Shown here one piece after another: positions 7,983 through 15,723 of a stretch of 64,000 nt of DNA. The translations under genes and the position numbers were made by a program. Numbering within the stretch: position 1 is the first letter of the stretch; the number at the start of each line of letters is the position of its first letter. The stretch is from Flavonifractor porci (lineage in GTDB: Bacteria > Bacillota > Clostridia > Oscillospirales > Oscillospiraceae). The stretch spans positions 1 through 64,000 of the forward strand of contig NZ_JBBHLB010000005.1 of the NCBI RefSeq assembly GCF_037572415.1, written 5' to 3'. The notes beneath the pieces are model-generated. The model was not told the origin of the DNA. It searched no databases and saw only the letters and a list, made by a program, of their open reading frames with translations.

Positions 7983-8535
7983 CATTGAGCGGCGCCTGCC
8001 GGATGGGAGGGAGCCGACACAAAAAGAACTGCGTCAAGCTTACCTTGCGATCCTCCGGCTGCGAAGCCAAGTGTTGGCGGTACTGCGGGATCAGGAGGAT
8101 TTTGAAAGGGTTGTTGGACAGTGTGATGACACCTTTGCCTCACAAATGAGTAAAGGAGAACTGTGTGGAAAGGCCGTCACGCTTACTATCCAGGAGCCCT
8201 TGCCAGCCCAGAAAGAACTGACATCGGCAGTGGAGGAACACTGGGTAGACATGATGCGCACTACCTTTCGGAAGGCGGCAGAGCAGGGGCCGCTCCCTCA
8301 TTTTCAGAAGGCCATGGTAGAGATCCTCATTGCCACCCCCAGCGGTAGTGACAACACGAAGGTATGGGATACCTCCAACCGGGCCATCCAAGTCATTCTC
8401 AACAACTTGAAAGGCGTATTCTTTCCCGACGATGATCTGGAGCACATGGCCTTTTCGGTAACTGGGAGTTGGACGGAGGAGACTGGATATACCACCATCC
8501 GGGTTTCCAATTTCAACGAATGGCGGCAGGTTTGA
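7951..8535 (+). CDS. RusA-fold-like protein of the mobile element
   Basis: 194 aa. The C-terminal part, DTSNRAIQVILNNLKGVFFPDDDLEHMAF (about 135-170), has the D-N-K-DD spacing seen in RusA-type Holliday junction resolvases, whose signature is an Asp-Asn helix followed by a loop with paired aspartates. The N-terminal third is helical. It overlaps the preceding gene and ends before an untranslated stretch. The resemblance is motif level only; an alternative is an unrelated ICE accessory protein. Confidence 0.4.
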   Translation: MYINLKKTLSDIERRLPDGREPTQKELRQAYLAILRLRSQVLAVLRDQEDFERVVGQCDDTFASQMSKGELCGKAVTLTIQEPLPAQKELTSAVEEHWVDMMRTTFRKAAEQGPLPHFQKAMVEILIATPSGSDNTKVWDTSNRAIQVILNNLKGVFFPDDDLEHMAFSVTGSWTEETGYTTIRVSNFNEWRQV

Positions 8536-8843
8536 CAGGACGGATTGCCGTTCTCCATGAGCATCCGAGATTCTCATGGGGAAGGAGCGCAGAGATTTCA
8601 TAAACTGCCGCGTTGGATGTGAAAAGTTCGTGAATCGTTCTATTCGTTCTGCAACGAGGTCTATTCCAACGGAGGGGTTCTGTGTGTATGTTCCCAGCCC
8701 CCAATATGCTCGTTTGAATAAACGCCCCGGTGGGAATGGCATCCGCCATTCCCACCGGGGCCATCTCTTTCAGTTTACGGTGTTTGCCAAGCAAATTCCC
8801 TTGCACTTTGGGCAAACATTTGACAGAATAAGGAGAGACAATT
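8536..8843. other. Untranslated stretch with hairpins
   Basis: No convincing gene. It holds a 7-bp inverted repeat (CCATGAG/CTCATGG, near 8553-8579) and the strong hairpin at 8724-8761, then an AGGAGAGAC site for the next small gene. Confidence 0.4.
8724..8761 (+). terminator. 17-bp GC-rich hairpin, terminator-like
   Basis: GCCCCGGTGGGAATGGC is perfectly repeated in inverse after an ATCC loop and followed by CATCTCTTT. The stem is very stable but the T-run is weak, so it may be a terminator for 6577-8535 or a folded RNA element. Confidence 0.5.
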
Positions 8844-9044
8844 TTGGACAAGAGGGAGATGAGAACCATGCCGGACAAGGGCAATCTCACACCGCACGTT
8901 GACCAGTACCCAGAGAACAATACAGTATCTTCCCAGCCGCTCCAAGTTAATGGGCGGGAATTAACAGATGACGAAAAGATTGATGCGGTCGCCGCCCGGA
9001 TTTTGGAAAGATACAAGGAGGCATTTCTGGAGTTGGCAAAATGA
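8844..9044 (+). CDS. Small unrecognised protein
   Basis: 66 aa from a TTG start with AGGAGAG 8 bases upstream; internal ATGs at codons 6 and 9 are possible starts. The C-terminus, LTDDEKIDAVAARILERYKEAFLELAK, is an amphipathic helix. It is the last plus-strand gene of the recombinase element before a convergent regulator fragment. No family is recognised. Confidence 0.5.
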   Translation: MDKREMRTMPDKGNLTPHVDQYPENNTVSSQPLQVNGRELTDDEKIDAVAARILERYKEAFLELAK

Positions 9045-9065
9045 GTAGGTGCCTGTTGACAGATT

Positions 9066-9505
9066 CTATTCCCCCGAGGGATCTTCCACTTTGTATCCTG
9101 CCCTGAATACCGTTTTGATGTAGACCGGATGCTTTGGATCCGGCTCCAACTTCTGCCGCAGCCGGAAGATGGTGTTCTCTACTGTGTTGGAACCATAGGG
9201 GTACACCTCATTCTCCCAGGCTGCGGCATAGAGTTGTTCTCTGGTATAGACCCGACCTGGGGCCTTTGCCATGCAGTAGAGCATAGCATACTCACCGTGA
9301 TTGAGAAGGACTTCTTTGCCAGATAAAAGAACTTGATGGTATGCGGGGCGAATTTCGATATTTCCTATCAGAAGTCCGGAGGGAGCGGGAGAAACAGCAT
9401 CAATGAGCTCTACATTATTGCTCTGCAAAATATCAACAATGGATTTGAAAATGCTGCCGTCCGGATCTGCGGTTCGGATGATGATGATTTTCTCCGCGCA
9501 TTCAC
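9066..9505 (-). pseudogene. OmpR/PhoB-type winged-helix regulator, frameshifted at the 5' end
   Basis: The intact part (from a TTG at 9428, 120 aa) is a Trans_Reg_C winged helix: VLLNHGEYAMLYCMAKAPGRVYTREQLYAAAW and TVENTIFRLRQKLEPDP. No receiver domain is present. Protein-like sequence (EKIIIIRTADPDGSIFKSIVDIL) continues upstream in frame to just before an AAGGAGGTGA site. The only starts there (GTG 9505, ATG 9501) are in other frames, and loss of one base near 9495 would explain it. An element regulator with a short N-terminus is likely; the current copy may be inactive or start at the internal TTG. Confidence 0.55.
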
Positions 9506-9629
9506 CTCCTTAAAAGATAGGGAGCCATCAGGCAACTTGGGTGTTCTCATAGCAACCACTCATGGTATGCGCGTGCCAATCGCTATAGCGGCATTTTCTT
9601 TTCCTGCTGCCCGACACGATTAGGTTAGG

Positions 9630-9776
9630 TTATATCGAAAAAGTGCTTTTTAATGTCTTGCCCAAAAGCTCGATCTTCCCAATTTTCTCTAAATCTTTCC
9701 GCAACTGCTCATCACCATTATTTTTTCCAGCTACTACTTTAATAATTTTCGTTCCGGGTATAGTAGTTTTGTTCAT
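9630..9776 (-). CDS. 48-aa small protein divergent from Rgg-type regulator
   Basis: Starts MNKTTIPGTKIIKVVAG, ends LLGKTLKSTFSI, and has an AAAGGAGGTGG site 5 bases before the ATG and a TATAAT box about 35 bases upstream. It is lysine-rich with an alternating hydrophobic pattern. It lies head-to-head with the Rgg-type gene, the place where streptococcal Rgg systems keep their signal peptide genes. It is longer and more charged than known pheromones, so a signalling role is only a guess. Confidence 0.5.
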   Translation of the reverse strand: MNKTTIPGTKIIKVVAGKNNGDEQLRKDLEKIGKIELLGKTLKSTFSI

Positions 9777-9899
9777 CGATACCACCTCCTTTCGTTTTCA
9801 TTATAAAGTTCACAACTATTAGTGCGAAAAAAGTCCGAGTATTCAAACCATTTTCCATGTGTGTGATATAATGACTGCCATAGGATGAGAGGTGGTAAT

Positions 9900-10508
9900 A
9901 TGCAAACATATGGTGCAACAATCCGTCAGATTAGATTGAGTAAAGGTTTTACACATAAAGAGATTTACACTGGAATCCTGAGCAAATCCTTTGCGATTGA
10001 TTTTGAAAAAGGGTTGTATGACATCAAGTTTCATCTCATGCTGAAAATTCTTGATAGGCTAATGATTTCCGTGGATGAGCTGCTTCTGATTCATAGTCAG
10101 TATAAAATAACACCTTGCCACGAACCTCTGCTGAATGTAAATCTTGAACGCTTGAAAAACGACCCATCTTATTCTTCTGATATAGAAAAACAACTGTTTG
10201 AGGAAATGCAAACCGACAAAACTTCGTCCAGCAGATTACAATACGCGGAAATAGTAGTGTTAAGATGTGTATATGGAGATCCTGAGTATCAAAATCTGCC
10301 TGAGTATCAGACCGCAAAGAATTACATTCAGAAATACTTATTTGATGTGGAAACTTGGACCTTATCTGAATTCCGTGTTTTCTCAGACATGAGTTTTATT
10401 TTTGAAAACGGCGATGTAAAAACATCACTCTTTATTACGGCCTGGGATACATTAGAGAAATATAAAACCCACCCGGATTATCAGATATATCTATCCCATT
10501 ATTGGTGA
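9900..10508 (+). CDS. Rgg/GadR/MutR-type regulator, N-terminal part
   Basis: 202 aa from ATG 9900 (GAGAGGTGG site). The N-terminal HTH_3 (ATIRQIRLSKGFTHKEIYTGILSKSFAIDFEKG) and the following helical repeats are typical of Rgg-type regulators, in which a C-terminal repeat domain binds a peptide. The frame stops at TGA 10506-10508, but the expected remaining ~90 residues follow directly in the -1 frame. The junction is GTGA, a stop-start overlap. Either one gene has a frameshift or two parts are translationally coupled. Confidence 0.65.
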   Translation: MQTYGATIRQIRLSKGFTHKEIYTGILSKSFAIDFEKGLYDIKFHLMLKILDRLMISVDELLLIHSQYKITPCHEPLLNVNLERLKNDPSYSSDIEKQLFEEMQTDKTSSSRLQYAEIVVLRCVYGDPEYQNLPEYQTAKNYIQKYLFDVETWTLSEFRVFSDMSFIFENGDVKTSLFITAWDTLEKYKTHPDYQIYLSHYW

Positions 10509-10774
10509 ATAACCTATATCAACTGATTTGTAGCAAACAATATGCTCTTGCGAAAAAAGCTATTGATAAACTTCAAGAACTGACGGTTGATCCCAATATG
10601 CTATCCTGGAAAGTCCCCATGCTCTATTATGAAGGCCTATTCAATTATGTAACTGGAGATCCACAAACCGGGATGACCCAAATCCAAAAGGCAAAGCAAA
10701 TTTACCGCTTATGCGGCAATGAGTTTATGGTGGAGCAAATGGAAACGGGCTTAAAATTCATACAAGGTATGTAA
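10505..10774 (+). CDS. Rgg-type regulator, C-terminal repeat part
   Basis: 89 aa from the GTG that overlaps the stop of the upstream part. VNNLYQLICSKQYALAKKAIDKL and MLYYEGLFNYVTGDPQTGMTQIQKAKQIY are the last two TPR-like helical hairpins of an Rgg protein. No Shine-Dalgarno precedes it, so it depends on coupling or frameshifting from the first part. Without it the first part would lack the end of its peptide-binding domain. Confidence 0.6.
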   Translation: MNNLYQLICSKQYALAKKAIDKLQELTVDPNMLSWKVPMLYYEGLFNYVTGDPQTGMTQIQKAKQIYRLCGNEFMVEQMETGLKFIQGM

Positions 10775-10795
10775 GATAGAAGCTGGGTTCCATAT

Positions 10796-12031
10796 TCATT
10801 CCTTTTCTAATCTTGCAAAAAACCTTGTTGAAGCAAATCCAATGATACATACCAGCAATCCGCTGGGGATCAGCACCCAATAGGGACTATCTGAAAACCA
10901 ATCAAACAGCGCTCCATAGATGATCTGTCCTGCAGGCTGGGCACACATGGCAAGAGTGAATACATAGGACATGATCTTTCCCATCAAATGTTCGGGAGTT
11001 CGAGACTGGATAACAGAGATTGCATAGGTGGAAAACAGACTGCATCCAAATTGCCCAAGGCTGAACATGACAAGGAGAATGATGTAAATACCGAGAGGCC
11101 CTACGGGTAAGAGAAAAGCAATTCCCGTTGGAACGAGGCTAAGGCCAAGTCCAATGAAGACAAAGGCCAGCCAGCGCAAACGGAATTTCTGCGCTGTAAT
11201 TCCCACAAAGAGGCTGCCCAGCACGGCGGCTACACCCATGACACTCTCCGCTGCTCCGTAATACTCTGCCGAGAGCCCAAGAACAGTCCGCACCAAGTAA
11301 GGAAAGCCGACCACCACCGTACCGGCTACAAACAAGCTGGCCAGGGCTGCAAGCAGGAGCAATTTGAGGATACCCGGCTGCTCCCGGCGCAGGAAGTGAA
11401 TGCTGACGGAGAAGTCCTCTCTAATGATCTCCCGGACACTCATAGTGACTTCTGCCTTCTGATAGTCCAGGCGAATGAAGCATTCCAGAATGGCGGTGAG
11501 GAAAAAGCAGGCCACCGTTCCCCAGAGGACCGGAGTAAGTCCAAAAGCAGCGTAGACCAGACTGCCCAGAAACGGAGTGATGAGTCCGGCAATGGCCTGT
11601 ACTTGATTTACCGCCGCATTGCCTTTCATCAAATTGTCTCCAGAGAGCATCTGGGGGATGCAGGCCTGTACCGTGGGAGACTCAAAGGCGGCTAGGACAG
11701 ACAGGATCACCAACAATGCACCGATGACCCAAATATCATGTCCAAAGGGCAACACCAATCCCGCGACCAGCACAGTGAGTCCGGAGAGGGTGTCCAGCCC
11801 TACCATGATGTTACGCCGATTGGCTCGATCCGCCAGAATACCGCCAAAGGGTGACAAGAGGATGGTAGGCAGCATAGCCACGGCCAACAAAGTCGCAAAA
11901 ATGGACGCCGATCCAGTCTGCTCCAACACATACATGGAAAGGGCAAACTTTAGGGTGTAGTTGCCAATGAGGGAACTGACTTGCCCCAGAATTAGAAAAG
12001 TAAAATTGCGGGTAAACAGTTTGTCTTTCAT
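10796..12031 (-). CDS. MFS efflux transporter (MFS_3 type)
   Basis: 411 aa with about 12 membrane segments. The N-terminal FTFLILGQVSSLIGNYTLKFALSMYVLE and the loop GILADRANRRNIMVGLD (motif A) place it in the MFS_3 group that includes macrolide exporters and enterobactin exporter EntS. The ATG at 12031 has GGAGGAAG upstream and overlaps the stop of the small gene before it (ATGA). It is the last gene of a four-gene export operon under the TetR-type regulator upstream. The substrate is unknown. Confidence 0.7.
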   Translation of the reverse strand: MKDKLFTRNFTFLILGQVSSLIGNYTLKFALSMYVLEQTGSASIFATLLAVAMLPTILLSPFGGILADRANRRNIMVGLDTLSGLTVLVAGLVLPFGHDIWVIGALLVILSVLAAFESPTVQACIPQMLSGDNLMKGNAAVNQVQAIAGLITPFLGSLVYAAFGLTPVLWGTVACFFLTAILECFIRLDYQKAEVTMSVREIIREDFSVSIHFLRREQPGILKLLLLAALASLFVAGTVVVGFPYLVRTVLGLSAEYYGAAESVMGVAAVLGSLFVGITAQKFRLRWLAFVFIGLGLSLVPTGIAFLLPVGPLGIYIILLVMFSLGQFGCSLFSTYAISVIQSRTPEHLMGKIMSYVFTLAMCAQPAGQIIYGALFDWFSDSPYWVLIPSGLLVCIIGFASTRFFARLEKE

Positions 12032-12327
12032 TTTTTCTTCCTCCGAAAACAGATCGCAGTCAACACATCCCCTGCCAAACCGACGGCACTTAATCCTGCA
12101 CACCACACCGCAGCAGTTCGGTTTCCACGCTCCGCCATACGCCCAGCAAGCAGTAGTAATCCGACTTCAGCAGCCAAGGATGTCCCTCTGGATACGCAGC
12201 GAAATAAGCGGCTGCGATTCCACGCACGATTTACGGTTTTGGCCAGATGATCTGCTGCGGTCTCCACCCGTCGTTCAAAGTTTGCGGCTGCCCTTTCAAC
12301 TTTTTGGTCAAATTCTCGTTCTGTCAT
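12028..12327 (-). CDS. Small membrane-associated protein of the export operon
   Basis: 99 aa. The N-terminal half is charged and helical (EFDQKVERAAANFERRVETAADHLAKTV). The second half has two hydrophobic stretches (SLAAEVGLLLLAG and VWCAGLSAVGLAGDVLTAI) and a basic tail. GGAGG lies 8 bases before the ATG. It overlaps the MFS gene by four bases and follows the ABC permease by three. It is probably an accessory membrane subunit; no family recognised. Confidence 0.55.
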   Translation of the reverse strand: MTEREFDQKVERAAANFERRVETAADHLAKTVNRAWNRSRLFRCVSRGTSLAAEVGLLLLAGRMAERGNRTAAVWCAGLSAVGLAGDVLTAICFRRKKK

Positions 12328-12330
12328 GTC

Positions 12331-13038
12331 TCATACCTCCATGTTATTTACTTGTCTCAGTAGATTTTGGATTGCCAAAATTGCAAAAATGCCTGCCATG
12401 CTGAAAACGATTCCCATAATCGGCAAGAATGCCAGTGCTGCGCTGATAACCTGGCACACCAGCGCAGCCAGGATGACCGATGCCACAATAGTCACTGGAA
12501 CCGATTTCTTACGGAATCCGAACCACAGGGAAACCACACCCAGCAGCCCCGCCAGAATGGAGCAACAGAGCAGGAAACCCAGGGATTGCAGAATCACCTC
12601 TATCGTCAGTTGGTCAGAACAGAGCGGAAACAGTGATTCTGTTAAAAAGAACACTGCCTGGATCACCGCTCCGCACAGGAGCATAGTGCCAACGGTATAG
12701 GCAAACACCAGCACCAGCTTTGCACACAGCACCTTTTCCCGGCTGATTGGATAACTCAACAGCAGAATTGCCCGTTTCCCACGATATTCCTCCACCACAA
12801 AGCGGGAGGCCATGACTGCCGACAGAATCGAAAAAATCGCCATACAGACCAAACAGGTTATCCCCATCAGGAAGGGATACTGGGAGAACAATTCCGCATC
12901 CGGCTCGGTGGGGTCCATATAGGGGATGGCAGCCATCAGGTATTGGAGGCCAAGCATCGTCACTCCGCAAATCAGGTCTGCGATATGGTAGGAGCGCAGA
13001 CGGTTCCGTTTTAATTCCAATGCGATTAGTTTATGCAT
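12331..13038 (-). CDS. ABC transporter permease (ABC-2 type)
   Basis: 235 aa from ATG 13038 (GGGAGG 8 bases upstream). Six hydrophobic segments and the cytoplasmic ASRFVVEEYRGKRAILLLSYPISREKVLCAK loop fit ABC-2 permeases of the bacitracin/lantibiotic export type. It overlaps the ATPase gene by eight bases. The pair would form an exporter, possibly for peptides or drugs, in the membrane. Confidence 0.7.
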   Translation of the reverse strand: MHKLIALELKRNRLRSYHIADLICGVTMLGLQYLMAAIPYMDPTEPDAELFSQYPFLMGITCLVCMAIFSILSAVMASRFVVEEYRGKRAILLLSYPISREKVLCAKLVLVFAYTVGTMLLCGAVIQAVFFLTESLFPLCSDQLTIEVILQSLGFLLCCSILAGLLGVVSLWFGFRKKSVPVTIVASVILAALVCQVISAALAFLPIMGIVFSMAGIFAILAIQNLLRQVNNMEV

Positions 13039-13762
13039 GGTTAGCACCTCCCTGGATCAGCGAAATAAAATAGTCCTCCATATCGGAAGGATGTTGTTTG
13101 CAGATGTCCGTCATTTCCGCTTCTCGCACGATAGTTCCGTCCACAATGACACCCACACGATCCGCGATCTGCTCGATTTCCGACAGAAGGTGACTGGACA
13201 TCAGAATGGTTATTTCTTCCTCCTGCACCAAGCGGCGAAACAAAATACGCATCTCCTTCATTCCCACAGGGTCCAGACCGTTGACCGGTTCATCCAGGAT
13301 CAACACTTCGGGCCGATGGATGATGGCCCGCGCAATGGCCAAACGCTGCCGCATACCCAGGGAGAAGGTAGACACCGGCTGATTCCCTGTACCTGGCAGC
13401 CCCACACGGCAGAGCGTTGGTTCCACATCGGTATCCTCGATTCCCATGTAAGCCAAATGGAGGCGTAGATTATCCGCAGACGACAGATGCTCATAAAATA
13501 TTGGCGTTTCAATCAGACTTCCGGTGCGTCGAAGGATCGCCTCGTTATCCCGCACACTGTCCAGTCCCAGCACACTGGCGGTTCCGGCAGATGGTTTTAA
13601 CAACCCCAGCAACAGTTTGAGCACAGTTGTTTTTCCTGCTCCGTTGCGCCCCAGGAAACCGTAAATGCTGCCCCGCTCCACGGAAAAGGTACAGTTCCAG
13701 ATTACTTCTTTTCCCAAAAAGGTTTTTGTCAGGTTGCTTGCAGAGATTACAATTTGGTCCAT
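13031..13762 (-). CDS. ABC transporter ATPase (BcrA-like)
   Basis: 243 aa. Walker A is GRNGAGKTT, the signature is FSLGMRQRLAIARA, Walker B is EVLILDEPVNGLDP, and the switch His is in MSSHLLSEIE. This is the subfamily that pairs with single ABC-2 permeases for bacitracin-type resistance. AAAGGAG precedes the ATG. It is the first gene of the operon, and its upstream region carries two TATGTAT motifs shared with the promoter of the TetR gene. Confidence 0.75.
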   Translation of the reverse strand: MDQIVISASNLTKTFLGKEVIWNCTFSVERGSIYGFLGRNGAGKTTVLKLLLGLLKPSAGTASVLGLDSVRDNEAILRRTGSLIETPIFYEHLSSADNLRLHLAYMGIEDTDVEPTLCRVGLPGTGNQPVSTFSLGMRQRLAIARAIIHRPEVLILDEPVNGLDPVGMKEMRILFRRLVQEEEITILMSSHLLSEIEQIADRVGVIVDGTIVREAEMTDICKQHPSDMEDYFISLIQGGANHA

Positions 13763-13873
13763 GTCATTCTCCTTTCATACCTTCAAGCGGTATGTATTTT
13801 GATAAAAAATTTGCCACAGTAATTGACTGCGGTATTTAAAATATAATACCTTCAGAATGAATGTATGTATCCA
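13763..13873 (-). promoter_or_regulatory. Export-operon promoter region with TetR-type operator motifs
   Basis: GTATGTATTT at 13790-13799 and ATGTATGTAT at 13861-13870 resemble the GTATGTATTT at 14576-14585 upstream of the TetR-type gene. Shared motifs in front of both transcription units suggest that one regulator binds all three. Confidence 0.45.
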
Positions 13874-13903
13874 AAATAAAATTGCCGTGAGGCAATTTTA
13901 TTT
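13874..13903 (-). terminator. Terminator overlapping the TetR stop codon
   Basis: AAATAAAATTGCC and its exact inverse form a 13-bp stem around a GTGA loop, with A and T tracts at its base. The stop codon of the TetR-type gene lies inside the stem. Confidence 0.65.
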
Positions 13904-14545
13904 CAGGTCGGGGATTTGCTCAAAAAACTCGTCTACCAGCCGCTGAATGGTATCGTCAAACAGAGGCACGCCCATCTTCTCCATCATCTCCCCGATAAAG
14001 GAGAATTTCCGCCGCATCTCCTCTTTGGTGGCCGGAAACACAGATGGCAGCAGCCACAGGCTGGTGAGCAGCGGCAGCAGCTCAGCAATCTCCTTGGCAT
14101 ACTCTGTGTGGATGGAGCCGTCCCGGTTCCCCTCCTCGATGAGTTCCAGAAAATACGGGGTAAGAATCCGGCGGTTGGCATCGATCATTCCGACCAATAC
14201 TCTGGGATTGTGATTCATCGGAATGGACTGTGCTGTCATATTGGTACGGGCTGTATCTGCCTGATTCAGCCGGACTACTTCACGCAACTTTTGGAGCCCG
14301 TTCAGATCGGTGCGACCTTTCACTGCCTCGAAGGGGTTATTTTCAAAAAACATACGGTCACTCACCGCGTCCATGATTTCCTCTTTGGACTTGAAGTGAT
14401 GGTACACCGCACCTTTCGTAAGGCCGCCCAGCTCGTTCACGATGTCCTGGATTGTAGTGTTCTCGTAGCCCTTCTCCAAAAAGAGGCGTTGCGCTACATC
14501 CAAAATCCGCTCCTCGGTGACTTCTGGGTATTTGTTCCGTGCCAT
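13898..14545 (-). CDS. TetR-family regulator
   Basis: 215 aa from ATG 14545 (GGAGGAGC 8 bases upstream); an earlier ATG lacks a ribosome site. The TetR_N helix-turn-helix (ERILDVAQRLFLEKGYENTTIQDIVNELGGLTKGAVYHHFKSKEEI) fills residues 13-60 and a ligand-binding helical domain follows. It is encoded just upstream of the ABC/MFS export genes on the same strand but separated by its own terminator. The usual role would be to repress these exporters until a substrate binds. Confidence 0.8.
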   Translation of the reverse strand: MARNKYPEVTEERILDVAQRLFLEKGYENTTIQDIVNELGGLTKGAVYHHFKSKEEIMDAVSDRMFFENNPFEAVKGRTDLNGLQKLREVVRLNQADTARTNMTAQSIPMNHNPRVLVGMIDANRRILTPYFLELIEEGNRDGSIHTEYAKEIAELLPLLTSLWLLPSVFPATKEEMRRKFSFIGEMMEKMGVPLFDDTIQRLVDEFFEQIPDLK

Positions 14546-14819
14546 CCGCTGTGCTCCTCCCAAAACATTCTCTAAGTATGTATTTATTATATGGGTAGTG
14601 TAGTGCTTTGTCAAGATACATTCTAATAGTATCTAAAATGTCAATAATATTACTTTACTTATTGCTTATTAAGAACCTCGTTTAAACTTTTGTTTATTTG
14701 CAATGGTTATGTCTTGCCTCATCACAATTTCTGGATCTTCTATATAGTTCTAACTGCGCATTTGGAAAACCGACTTTTTAATGAATAATTTTATTAAAAA
14801 TAGTCCCTTTTCAAGATAA
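14546..14819 (-). promoter_or_regulatory. TetR-type gene promoter region, AT-rich
   Basis: It contains GTATGTATTT (14576-14585) and further ATAC/GTAT half-sites to about 14640, the likely autoregulatory operator. The rest is AT-rich with no gene that I can see. Confidence 0.4.
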
Positions 14820-14975
14820 GTGTTGCCAAAATTACATCGCCTAAATGTAGGACGTGACTACTGGGTACACCACAATTTGAGCGGTTACTCAATGCAAGAC
14901 ATTAAGGGTGCCACACCATACGGATATAAAGCAACGCTTAACCTAAAGGGGAGTAAAAATATTGTTAAATTTTAG
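14820..14975 (+). pseudogene. Possible gene fragment, 51 codons
   Basis: A GTG-initiated frame reads RDYWVHHNLSGYSMQDIKGA and ends LNLKGSKNIVKF. It looks protein-like but has no ribosome site and an in-frame stop just before it. It is most likely the decayed C-terminal end of a lost gene. No family recognised. Confidence 0.25.
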
Positions 14976-15226
14976 TATCACAATTATTTATATGCTTTGA
15001 TGTGAACAAAAAATTATATTTGTTTGTTGCATGGATGTATGCAACTGTTGCAATCTATACATTGTATAATGAGGGACAAAGTATTATCTAAAATATGGCA
15101 CTATATCTTACCTGTAACGATCAATAGAGGATTAATACCCAGAAAACGACATCAGACTTTATGATCTTGTAAGAGTAGTTTGATTTCATATTTAATTTAA
15201 AATGTAAAATAAGTAATATCTTTAGA
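14976..15226. other. AT-rich intergenic stretch
   Basis: No gene supported. A small palindrome (TTGCAT/ATGCAA, about 15028-15045) and a TATAAT at 15065-15070 without a matching -35 box are the only features seen. Confidence 0.35.
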
Positions 15227-15270
15227 CGCGCTGATAAGATATTGACAAAATCTTATCAGCGCGTTAATAT
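15227..15270 (+). promoter_or_regulatory. Toxin-antitoxin promoter inside a perfect palindrome
   Basis: A -35 box TTGACA (15242-15247), a 17-bp spacer and a -10 box TAATAT (15265-15270) form a near-consensus promoter. The 15-bp arms CGCGCTGATAAGAT and ATCTTATCAGCGCG flank and overlap the -35 box and spacer. A protein bound to this palindrome would block RNA polymerase, as expected for autoregulation by a toxin-antitoxin complex. Confidence 0.7.
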
Positions 15271-15311
15271 GTAGATACACAAAGGGAACGAGGTGAAGAG
15301 TCACGAGTTGT

Positions 15312-15686
15312 TTGAGCGAACCGGATCAGGCCCGAGTGAAAATCTTTTTGGAGCGGGCAAAAGCACTTTTTCCAACAAGTCAATATACTTTCAAACCATC
15401 TGATAAGAACCGGGAACTCGATATTGAGTTTAACCTGCGTGACCAGGAAAAGGTTGAAATACTCAAATCATTGACAGTGGAAGATTGTATTGAGATCAGG
15501 CAGAACGACAATGTTCGATACCCCGATGCTGATATATTCATTTTTATGAAGCAAGTGAACTTAGAATCATATGGTGAAGAGATAACAGCGACATTATATA
15601 TCAAGGACTACATCATTACTGTACCGCCAAACATGGAGATGGTAATAGTAATCTCGTTCCACAGGGAAGGAATGCACGATATGTAG
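15312..15686 (+). CDS. MqsR-like toxin (putative)
   Basis: 124 aa from a TTG start; an upstream in-frame stop rules out a longer product, and GAGGTGAA lies about 14 bases before it. The C-terminal half (VEILKSLTVEDCIEIRQND, then ITATLYIKDYIITVP and VIVISFHRE) follows the strand order of MqsR, a RelE-fold mRNA interferase. It precedes a Panacea-domain antitoxin by 37 bases under one palindromic promoter. The toxin identity is inferred from the weak MqsR resemblance and the gene pair; no catalytic residue is firmly assigned. Confidence 0.55.
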   Translation: MSEPDQARVKIFLERAKALFPTSQYTFKPSDKNRELDIEFNLRDQEKVEILKSLTVEDCIEIRQNDNVRYPDADIFIFMKQVNLESYGEEITATLYIKDYIITVPPNMEMVIVISFHREGMHDM

Positions 15687-15723
15687 GAGGCGCGACGTAA
15701 CAAGCAAATAGGAGGAAAGGATT

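Noticed and set aside
8576..8902. 108-codon plus-strand ORF
   Set aside because: It runs through the strong hairpin at 8724-8761 and lacks a ribosome site; the supported gene here starts at 8844 in another frame.
9340..9365. Sequence resembling the hairpin arm of repeats A/B (GGGGCGAATTTCGATA)
   Set aside because: It lies in a conserved coding part of the winged-helix regulator (IEIRPAYH) and has no inverted partner, so not a third repeat copy.
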